From CAZODA01 sp964578485 (GTDB taxonomy: Bacteria; Bacteroidota; Bacteroidia; Bacteroidales; Marinilabiliaceae): a stretch of DNA of 64,000 nucleotides. Of this stretch, positions 54,661 to 61,762 are shown piece after piece. The notes under the pieces were generated by a model. It had not been told where the DNA came from and did not search any database. It saw only the letters and a list, made by a program, of their open reading frames with translations. Position 1 is the first letter of the stretch, and every line of letters begins with the position of its first letter. A program made the position numbers and the translations under genes. The stretch lies in contig CAZODA010000012.1 of assembly GCA_964578485.1 (NCBI GenBank), positions 1 to 64,000 of the forward strand. The letters run 5' to 3'.

Positions 54661-57600
54661 ATGCAAAACAAAGGAGCGATCAGGCTATTTGCCATACTTT
54701 TGGCATTAGTTAGTTTATATCAATTAATTTTTACATACAAGACCCGTAGTATTGAGGCCGATGCAAAAGAATATGCTATTACCCGGGCGGGAGAAGATGA
54801 TGATTTAGAGCTAATCCGAAGTTATGAAGTTCATTATCTCGATTCAATGTCCCATGAAATAGCTTATAATTTCCTTTTTGGTCTCAGGCATTATACTTAT
54901 ATGGAATGTAAGGCCAGAGAGATCAATTTTGGTCTTGATTTAAAGGGAGGTATGAACCTGGTACTTGAAGTTAAAGTAGCAGACATTTTAGAAGCCTTAT
55001 CAAATCATAGTCAGGATGAGAACTTTTTAAAAGCAATTGAGCAGGCTAAAGAAAGGGAGCTGACCTCAACCCGTGATTTTATCACCTTATTTGAAGAGGA
55101 ATTCAACAGAATTGCACCTAACGCTAATTTAGCTGCTATTTTTCACACTGCCGAATTGCGTGATCGCATTCCATACGATTCCACTAACGATGAAGTAATA
55201 AGGGTGTTACGCAGGGAATCGGAATCTGCTATTAGCAATGCTTTTAATATTATACGTACCAGGATAGATCGTTTTGGGGTTGTTCAACCTAACGTACAAC
55301 GTTTACCACAAAATCCCGGTCGCGTTTTAATTGAGCTTCCCGGTGTAACTGATCCCAATAGAGTAAGGGAATTACTACGCGGTACAGCTAATCTCGAATT
55401 TTGGGAGACTCATGAAAGCGAGGCAATTTATCCTTATCTGGCGCAAGCAAATCAGATTATTGTTCGTCACGAACAAAGTAAAAGATTAAGTTCTTCAACT
55501 GATTATGAAGATGTTGAATTATCAAAAGTCACAGCTGAAACTGAAGAAAGTTTAGATTTACTTGAAGAGCTTGGCGATGATATTGATGAGCCCGAAGAAG
55601 ATATTCGTTCATTATTCACTTTACTTCAGCCAATGCCACAAGCTTCAGGCCCTATTGTTGGTATTGCCAGAAGCCGTGATATGTCACAAATTAATGAATG
55701 GTTAGAACAGGAAGAAATTCGTTCGGTATTACCTCGTGATCTAAAATTATTATGGACGGTAAAACCTATTCCACGTGATAATTTAAGATATTGGGTTCCT
55801 GATGCGGGTGATACTCGTGAAGAGTTCTATCAATTAATAGCTATTCGTTCAACCAGCCATGATGGTCGTGCTCCTCTTGAAGGAAATGTTATAACCAATG
55901 CCAGTGACCGCGTTAGTCAAACCGGCACTTTTGAAGTTGAGATGTCTATGAGCAGTGAAGGTGGCAGGACTTGGGCTCGACTTACTAAGGCGAATATAGG
56001 AAAATCTATTGCCATTGTTATGGATGGCTACGTTTATAGTTTCCCTACTGTACAAAACGAAATTAAAGGAGGTAGAAGCTCCATCACGGGCAACTTTTCC
56101 CCGGAGGAGGCTAAAGACCTTGCAAACATTTTAAAATCAGGTTCCCTACCTGCTCCTGCTCACATTATTGAAGACACTGTTGTTGGGCCTTCACTTGGAC
56201 AGGAAGCTGTAGATGCCGGTTTAAAATCATTTTTATGGGCTTTTATTGCGATACTGGTCTTTGTAATTTTCTATTATGGTTTTAAAGCCGGAGTAGTTGC
56301 CGATATTGCATTATTGACAAACGTATTTTTCATCATGGGGGTTTTGGCAGCTTTTAATGCTGTACTAACCTTGCCGGGCATTGCCGGTATTGTTCTTACC
56401 ATTGGAATGTCAATTGATGCCAACGTGCTTATTTATGAAAGGATACGTGAGGAATTGCGTGCCGGCAAGGGCTTGCGTCTTGCAGTGAATGATGGTTATA
56501 AAAATGCTTTTTCTGCCATTATCGACTCCAACGTAACTACCTTTTTAACAGGTTTAATATTATTCATATTCGGTACCGGCCCTATTAAAGGTTTTGCTAC
56601 CACTCTTATGATAGGTATTGCTACTTCGTTTTTCACAGCTATTTATGTTACTCGTCTAATTTATGAATCTTTGCTTGATTCAAAAGTTGACATAAAATTT
56701 TCTTCTAAATGGACCGGCAACTTATTTACTAACCTCAAGTTTAAATTCATAGAAAAGAGTAAAATATTTTTCATAGGATCGGGAGCTATATTATTAATTT
56801 TTGTTGTATCACTGTTTACCCGAGGTTTGGAACAAGGTATTGATTTTACCGGTGGCCGTACTTTTGTTGTTCGCTTTGAAGAACCTGTTAATGCCTCCAA
56901 TATACTTTCTTCTTTACATGGATCATTTGAGGGCTCCAACGTTGAAGTAAAGACCTATGGTACGGCCAATCAAGTTCGTATAGCAACCAACTATCTCGTT
57001 TATGAAACTGAAGAATCGGCAGATCAAAAAGTTGATGAAGCCCTTTTTACAGGCTTACAGGATTTCTTGCCTGCTGGTACATCAAACGAGACTTTTCAAA
57101 GGGATTATGAGATGAGTTCACAAAAGGTTGGTCCAACTATGGCAACCGATATAAGGAATAAAGCGACAACAGCAGTAATTCTTGCATTAATAGTGATGTT
57201 TCTTTATATTTTGGTTCGTTTCCGTGGATGGCAACTGGGTTTAGGGGCTATTGGTGCTCTCGTTCATGACGTTTTGATGGTTTTAGGTGTTTTCTCGCTT
57301 ACCAACAAAATCATGCCGTTTTCTATGGAGGTCGATCAATCTTTTATTGCTGCAATATTAACGGTAATAGGATATTCTATTAACGATACTGTTGTAATCT
57401 TTGACCGTTTTCGTGAATTCCGTCAATTATATCCCAAGCGACAGCTCAAGGATGTATTTAATTTATCGATTAACTCAATTATCAGTCGTACTATAATAAC
57501 TTCTGTTACAACATTTATGGTTCTACTTGTAATCTTCCTTTTCGGAGGCGAGGTGATTCGTGGTTTCATCTTTGCTTTAGGCCTGGGAGTAATTGTTGGG

Positions 57601-57690
57601 ACATATTCTTCTGTTTTTATTGCCTCTCCACTTGCTTATACATTTATGAAAAAAACTGAAGCAGGCAAAAAAGGTAGAACAAAGAAATAG
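54661..57690 (+). CDS. secDF: Protein translocase SecDF fusion
   Basis: The 1009-residue protein joins SecD and SecF. The SecD half has the first transmembrane helix, FGLDLKGGMNLVLEVKVAD in the P1 domain, an acidic loop around residues 280-320, and five helices with GIVLTIGMSIDANVLIYERIREEL. The SecF half starts near residue 690 with GLEQGIDFTGGRTFVVRF and ends in helices with IGYSINDTVVIFDRFREF. It uses proton motive force to help pull proteins out of SecYEG. The fused form is usual in Bacteroidota. It has its own promoter. Confidence 0.95.
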   Translation: MQNKGAIRLFAILLALVSLYQLIFTYKTRSIEADAKEYAITRAGEDDDLELIRSYEVHYLDSMSHEIAYNFLFGLRHYTYMECKAREINFGLDLKGGMNLVLEVKVADILEALSNHSQDENFLKAIEQAKERELTSTRDFITLFEEEFNRIAPNANLAAIFHTAELRDRIPYDSTNDEVIRVLRRESESAISNAFNIIRTRIDRFGVVQPNVQRLPQNPGRVLIELPGVTDPNRVRELLRGTANLEFWETHESEAIYPYLAQANQIIVRHEQSKRLSSSTDYEDVELSKVTAETEESLDLLEELGDDIDEPEEDIRSLFTLLQPMPQASGPIVGIARSRDMSQINEWLEQEEIRSVLPRDLKLLWTVKPIPRDNLRYWVPDAGDTREEFYQLIAIRSTSHDGRAPLEGNVITNASDRVSQTGTFEVEMSMSSEGGRTWARLTKANIGKSIAIVMDGYVYSFPTVQNEIKGGRSSITGNFSPEEAKDLANILKSGSLPAPAHIIEDTVVGPSLGQEAVDAGLKSFLWAFIAILVFVIFYYGFKAGVVADIALLTNVFFIMGVLAAFNAVLTLPGIAGIVLTIGMSIDANVLIYERIREELRAGKGLRLAVNDGYKNAFSAIIDSNVTTFLTGLILFIFGTGPIKGFATTLMIGIATSFFTAIYVTRLIYESLLDSKVDIKFSSKWTGNLFTNLKFKFIEKSKIFFIGSGAILLIFVVSLFTRGLEQGIDFTGGRTFVVRFEEPVNASNILSSLHGSFEGSNVEVKTYGTANQVRIATNYLVYETEESADQKVDEALFTGLQDFLPAGTSNETFQRDYEMSSQKVGPTMATDIRNKATTAVILALIVMFLYILVRFRGWQLGLGAIGALVHDVLMVLGVFSLTNKIMPFSMEVDQSFIAAILTVIGYSINDTVVIFDRFREFRQLYPKRQLKDVFNLSINSIISRTIITSVTTFMVLLVIFLFGGEVIRGFIFALGLGVIVGTYSSVFIASPLAYTFMKKTEAGKKGRTKK

Positions 57691-57704
57691 CTGAAAAATT
57701 AATT

Positions 57705-57860
57705 AACATTATCAGTCATCAGTTAACAGTTAATAGTGATCAGTAATCAATAGGAATGATCGACAATGAATAATCGTAGAGACCTTGCATGCAAGGTCTT
57801 TTTACGTGATATGTCGCGTCTGTTTAGGGTTTTTGAGCGAAGCGAAATCTAATTACAAAA
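57705..57860 (+). repeat. Dispersed composite intergenic repeat, copy C
   Basis: TCATCAGTTAACAGTTAAT is followed by AATGATCGACAATG, then a perfect palindrome at 57780-57799 with core TTGCATGCAA and AGACC arms. GATATGTCGCGTCTGTTTAG and TTGAGCGAAGCGAAAT close the unit. Module order matches copy B; the palindrome core matches copy A. Confidence 0.8.
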
Positions 57861-57905
57861 ATGTGGGAAAATGAAGTTCCCAATTACAATGAACGGTAAT
57901 CGTAG

Positions 57906-57983
57906 AAATAATAGGCTGAAAACCTTATATATATGCTTCTACTCGGCGGATTTTTCCACCCCGCACAGAAGATTCTATTATTT
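57906..57983. ncRNA. Candidate structured hairpin element between secDF and tatA
   Basis: AAATAATAG (57906-57914) pairs perfectly with CTATTATTT (57975-57983). Inside, CTTCT (57936-57940) pairs with AGAAG (57967-57971), and a GC-rich CGGCGG with CCACCCCG fold closes the tip. The nested layout suggests a folded RNA or a long terminator. No family is recognised and there is no T run. It sits in the 409-base gap after copy C of the repeat. Confidence 0.3.
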
Positions 57984-58075
57984 AAAATCATCTTTTAAAT
58001 ATTTTTTTTAATTCACATTAGAAAATATCCTTTATTTAATATTGACTGTATCAAAATTATTCGCAGCGTATTTTA

Positions 58076-58083
58076 TATCTTTG
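58076..58083 (+). promoter_or_regulatory. -7 element before tatA
   Basis: TATCTTTG fits TAnnTTTG and lies only 16 bases before the ATG at 58100. A -33 TTTG was not found at the expected spacing. Confidence 0.5.
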
Positions 58084-58099
58084 CATAAAAGCAGAAAAT

Positions 58100-58534
58100 A
58101 TGGTTGTATTTCTTTTTGGGATATCAATGGGTGAAATTTTAATAATTTTCCTTGTTGCCTTAATGCTTTTTGGCTCGAAAAAGATTCCCGATCTGGCGCG
58201 TTCACTTGGTAAAGGATTAAACGAACTTCGTAAAGCAAGCGAGGATATCAAGCGTGAGTTTATGGAAAGCACAGAAGAAATAAGAGAAGACCTCTCAGAG
58301 TTTGAAAAAGATTTACATCAAAACAATTTGGAGATAAAAAATATTGTTGATGATTTTAATCACAACATAAATACAACAAACAGCGGGGAAAATATTTCTG
58401 GAGCTCACGATACTGACACATTTAAGTCGTCGGAAGCTGATAAATTACCGGATAAAAAGACATCCGCAAAAGATAACAGTAATCAGTTGGAATCATCCAA
58501 CAATTCAACCGAAGACCAAGTCCCTGATAGTTAA
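58100..58534 (+). CDS. tatA: Sec-independent protein translocase subunit TatA/TatB
   Basis: The 144-residue protein has a short N-terminal transmembrane helix (MGEILIIFLVALMLFG). The hinge and amphipathic helix motif FGSKKIPDLARSLGKGLNEL is typical of TatA/B. A long charged tail follows, first coiled-coil-like (EFEKDLHQNNLEIKN) and then rich in Asn, Ser and Asp. It forms the twin-arginine translocation pore with TatC, which is not in the window. The FGxKKxP motif favours TatA, and the long tail is like TatB. An alternative start is the Met at residue 10. Confidence 0.9.
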   Translation: MVVFLFGISMGEILIIFLVALMLFGSKKIPDLARSLGKGLNELRKASEDIKREFMESTEEIREDLSEFEKDLHQNNLEIKNIVDDFNHNINTTNSGENISGAHDTDTFKSSEADKLPDKKTSAKDNSNQLESSNNSTEDQVPDS

Positions 58535-58602
58535 TTACTAAACTTGCATTTTTCTTTTATACAAAATTAAAAATACAGCTCCCAACTTTATAACTTCTCC
58601 TT

Positions 58603-59538
58603 ATGGCATATATTTGGCTAATATCAGGATTAATACTTTTATTTTTTAGTGGTAATTGGCTCATAAAAAGTAGCGTTAACTTATCAAAGCACTTTAAGAT
58701 AAGCACATTCGTAATTGGTCTCACAGTTGTTGCATTTGGCACTTCTGCTCCTGAGCTTTTTGTTAGCTTGAAGGCTGCATATACAGGTGTTCAGGATATT
58801 GCCATAGGAAATATTGTTGGTTCCAACATAGCAAATATTGGTTTAGTCTTAGGATTAGTAGTCATTTTTATGCCTATTGCCATTAAAAACAGGGCTATTT
58901 TATTTGATTGGTCTGTGATGCTCTTAGCCACTATAATACTTTTTATTTTCGCTTATAACGGGATATTGGGAGTTTGGGAGGGCATAATTTTTCTAGTATT
59001 ATTTGTTCTTTATTTGCTTCATTCTATATTTAAATCACATAAAAAGACTATTTCGGAGGAGCAAGAATCTGTAGCCCCATCAATGAAGGTTATACCTGCC
59101 ATTTTAATTGTTCTTGCTTCCATTATAGGTCTATATTATGGTGCCGACTTTTTAATTAATGGTGCGCATGACATAGCACTTTCGTGGGGAGTGAGCGATC
59201 GTGTTATAGGAGTTTCAATTGTTGCTGTCGGCACAAGTTTGCCGGAATTAGCAGCTTCTTTAATTGCAGTTTTTAGAAAAGAAAATGATATTTCAGTCGG
59301 CAATATCATTGGTTCAAATATATTCAACATTTTAGGTATTTTAGGTGTCACTGCCACCGTAAGACCTCTCTATATCAACGACACCTCAATGTTTAGACTT
59401 GATTTAATCTTATGTTTGCTTCTTGCTGTAATTTTGCTCATTTTCATGACTCCTCTCAGCAGAGGCAATATAAGCCGATGGAAAGGTTTTATTATGTTTT
59501 TTATTTACTTTATGTATATTTATTTTATTTTTAAATAG
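58603..59538 (+). CDS. Calcium/sodium antiporter (CaCA family, YrbG-like)
   Basis: The 311-residue protein has about ten transmembrane helices in two inverted halves. Each half carries the alpha-repeat motifs: VAFGTSAPELFVSL with IAIGNIVGSNIANIG, and VAVGTSLPELAASL with ISVGNIIGSNIFNIL. These line the ion path. It exchanges sodium or protons for calcium across the inner membrane. It is followed after 5 bases by a LolD-type ATPase gene and is probably co-transcribed with it. Confidence 0.95.
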   Translation: MAYIWLISGLILLFFSGNWLIKSSVNLSKHFKISTFVIGLTVVAFGTSAPELFVSLKAAYTGVQDIAIGNIVGSNIANIGLVLGLVVIFMPIAIKNRAILFDWSVMLLATIILFIFAYNGILGVWEGIIFLVLFVLYLLHSIFKSHKKTISEEQESVAPSMKVIPAILIVLASIIGLYYGADFLINGAHDIALSWGVSDRVIGVSIVAVGTSLPELAASLIAVFRKENDISVGNIIGSNIFNILGILGVTATVRPLYINDTSMFRLDLILCLLLAVILLIFMTPLSRGNISRWKGFIMFFIYFMYIYFIFK

Positions 59539-59543
59539 AACTC

Positions 59544-60194
59544 ATGGTTGAAGGCAAAGGAATTCGAAAGTCATTTGGAGATTTGGAGGTGCTGAAAGGA
59601 ATTGACATTTTTATTGAAGCTGCAGAAATTGTAACCATATTAGGAGCCAGCGGAGCAGGAAAAACTACATTGTTACAAATTTTAGGCTCTTTAGATTTAC
59701 CATCTCAGGGTGAAGTTTTTATCAATAATCAAGCTCTTCACCAATTAAATGAAAAGCAACTTGCAAAATTCAGAAATCAAAATATAGGCTTTGTTTTTCA
59801 GTTTCATCAATTATTACCTGAATTCACAGCAGAAGAAAACTGTATGCTTCCTGCACTTATTGGAAATAAAACAAAATATGCTGCCCGTGATAAAGCTCGT
59901 GAGCTATTAATTTTTTTGGGGCTCGGTCATCGCCTTGATCACAAACCCGGTCAGTTAAGTGGCGGAGAAAAACAAAGAGTGGCAGTAGCACGTGCCCTTA
60001 TCAACGATCCTTTAGTAGTTTTTGCTGATGAGCCATCAGGCAATCTTGACTCGAAAAACCAAGAAGAGCTTATGGAACTTCTTTTTTCTTTAAGGGAACA
60101 ATTTAAACAAACTTTTGTAATCGTAACCCACGATGAACATCTCGCAGAAAAATCGGACAGAATAATTCATATAAAAGATGGCTATATAATTTAA
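59544..60194 (+). CDS. LolD-type ABC transporter ATP-binding protein
   Basis: The 216-residue ATPase has Walker A GASGAGKTTLLQILG, Q-loop VFQFHQLLPEF, intact signature LSGGEKQRVAVARAL, Walker B VVFADEPSGNLDS and H-loop VTHDEH. It belongs to the MacB/LolD/FtsE group that pairs with FtsX-fold permeases. No permease gene is next to it, and in Bacteroidota the LolCE partner is often encoded elsewhere. The likely role is lipoprotein release from the inner membrane. It is a useful contrast to the degenerate ATPase at 51.3 kb. Confidence 0.9.
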   Translation: MVEGKGIRKSFGDLEVLKGIDIFIEAAEIVTILGASGAGKTTLLQILGSLDLPSQGEVFINNQALHQLNEKQLAKFRNQNIGFVFQFHQLLPEFTAEENCMLPALIGNKTKYAARDKARELLIFLGLGHRLDHKPGQLSGGEKQRVAVARALINDPLVVFADEPSGNLDSKNQEELMELLFSLREQFKQTFVIVTHDEHLAEKSDRIIHIKDGYII

Positions 60195-60255
60195 CCGGCC
60201 TACCCCTACCCGATATAAGATTTTACTTTAACGATTAAAAAGTAATGGCAACTTT

Positions 60256-61017
60256 TTAAAAATCTTCAAATATTCCAAGTCCAAACAAAGCAAAATCATA
60301 TTTTACAGGATCAATTGCATCCATAATTCTAAGGTTTCGGTCTAATTCATGCAAGCTTTTTATATCATTTTGTTTCCTTGTTATCAACCCGAGCTTACGT
60401 GCCACATTCCCTGAATGAATATCTAATGGGCATGAAAGAATGGAAGGCGAAATAGATTTCCACAGGCCAAAATCAACTCCTTTATTATCATTTCGAACCA
60501 TCCACCGAAGGAACATATTTATTCTCTTGGCTGCAGATCCTCTTGCCGGACTGCTTATATGTTTTCTGGTACGTGAAAGATGAGGTATAGAAAAAAAAAT
60601 AATATTTAAAGCATTAATGGCAGGAATTATAGAATTATCATCTGAATAAGTCGAAAAAATCCCTTCAAGTCCATTATGATACTCATAAATATTTTTTAAA
60701 GATCTTACAAAGGTTTTAAGATCATCTGAATTAAATGTACGATGAACAAAGTTGTCAAATACTTTCAAGTCGTTTTTTTGATGGTTCATAACAAAATCAT
60801 AGGGTGCATTATCCATTAAGGACATCATTTTTAGTGCATTTCTAATAATTACAGAACGTTGTCCCCATGCAATTATGGCAGTTAAAAAGCCTGCAATTTC
60901 AATATCTTTTTTTTCTGAAAATTGATGTGGAATAAATATAGGATCTGTTTCTATGAAAGTGGGCTTGTTGTATTGAACAACCTTTTCATCAAGGAATTCT
61001 TTAACTTCTATCAGCAT
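60256..61017 (-). CDS. TIGR02757 family protein, unknown function
   Basis: The 253 residues match the conserved family known as TIGR02757 (DUF2400), common in Bacteroidota. Visible landmarks are DPIFIPHQFSEKKDIEIAGF and LTAIIAWGQRSVIIRNALKMM. MFLRWMVRNDNKGVDFGLWK and the C-terminal LDIHSGNVARKLGLITRKQN with PVKYDFALFGLGI complete the match. The last part looks like a helix-hairpin-helix region of DNA glycosylases, so a DNA-repair link is possible but unproven. It converges with the LolD-type gene. Confidence 0.88.
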   Translation of the reverse strand: MLIEVKEFLDEKVVQYNKPTFIETDPIFIPHQFSEKKDIEIAGFLTAIIAWGQRSVIIRNALKMMSLMDNAPYDFVMNHQKNDLKVFDNFVHRTFNSDDLKTFVRSLKNIYEYHNGLEGIFSTYSDDNSIIPAINALNIIFFSIPHLSRTRKHISSPARGSAAKRINMFLRWMVRNDNKGVDFGLWKSISPSILSCPLDIHSGNVARKLGLITRKQNDIKSLHELDRNLRIMDAIDPVKYDFALFGLGIFEDF

Positions 61018-61184
61018 TAAGTTTTAAATTTGGTACAAAACATGTTTTCCACCATAATTTGCTCTACTCACAAGCAGCTAAATATTTTCACCTTTATAAA
61101 GTTTGTCTTAGGCGGCTTTACAATATCTTCTATAATTTTTCTCTTCAAAAGTAAACTACAGTTTTCTTGCCTTAGATATAAAAT

Positions 61185-61240
61185 GCAGGTGCCACCAAAA
61201 AAGAAGGGATAAAACTTACAATATTTTAGTGGCAACCTGC
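61185..61240. repeat. Long inverted repeat in intergenic region
   Basis: GCAGGTGCCAC (61185-61195) pairs with GTGGCAACCTGC (61229-61240) with one bulged A and a 33-base AT-rich loop. A smaller hairpin (ATCTGT, TTACC, ACAGAT) lies 15 bases further at about 61255-61271. The 327-base gap 61018-61344 holds no convincing gene. A short plus-strand frame here has no family or composition support. The paired stems may be a small RNA or a regulatory structure. Confidence 0.4.
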
Positions 61241-61344
61241 AGGAAGAGACTTTTATCTGTTTACCACAGATTTATAAGCTTCAAAAATTATTGATCAAGT
61301 TTTTTATTTTTAGGGCTAAACTTAGAGTACTGCAAAATTTCCTT

Positions 61345-61515
61345 TTATTCTAAGTAGCGGTTTAAAAGGATATAAGCTACCACTCCTAATATAATTAGCA
61401 AGCCTCCGACAGCTAAGAAGGTATTATTGGTTAAGTTATTAATAATATACACACTCAAGAGGATCACTCCTACAAGGATCAGAAAGACCCCTGAAAATTT
61501 CAAAAAGTTCTTCAT
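61345..61515 (-). CDS. Small two-helix membrane protein (56 residues)
   Basis: The minus strand reads MKNFLKFSGVFLILVGVILL, then SVYIINNLTNNTFLAVGGLL, then IILGVVAYILLNRYLE and a stop. Two hydrophobic helices (about residues 7-25 and 33-51) flank an Asn-rich turn, and a basic residue follows each end. This is a plausible small inner-membrane protein. It resembles short unnamed proteins often found in Bacteroidota, but I do not recognise a named family. It is preceded by TIGR02757 in the genome order and lies opposite to mutS. Confidence 0.7.
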   Translation of the reverse strand: MKNFLKFSGVFLILVGVILLSVYIINNLTNNTFLAVGGLLIILGVVAYILLNRYLE

Positions 61516-61650
61516 AACAGATTATTTTTCATTTTTGTTAAATTTACAAACAGCTAAGGATTTTTCAAATTATTTTCATAATAAAAACTTTAAATCTTAT
61601 ATTCAAAGGTCTCATTCTATCAATAATTTTTTATTCACTAATTTGAATTT

Positions 61651-61658
61651 TATATTTG
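61651..61658 (+). promoter_or_regulatory. -7 element upstream of mutS
   Basis: TATATTTG matches TAnnTTTG, about 105 bases before the mutS ATG. No proper -33 partner is seen. Confidence 0.4.
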
Positions 61659-61762
61659 CATTATAGCCGATATTAAAAAAACATATTCTATCTTAAAGCA
61701 TTCAGTCTATAATAATCAAAAAATTATCAATACCTTAAAATCTCAATTATTCTAATACTAAG

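Noticed and set aside
61030..61212. Plus-strand 60-codon open frame
   Set aside because: It starts next to the divergent TIGR02757 start, has no family resemblance and overlaps the inverted repeat. The first half only mimics a membrane helix because of AT-richness.
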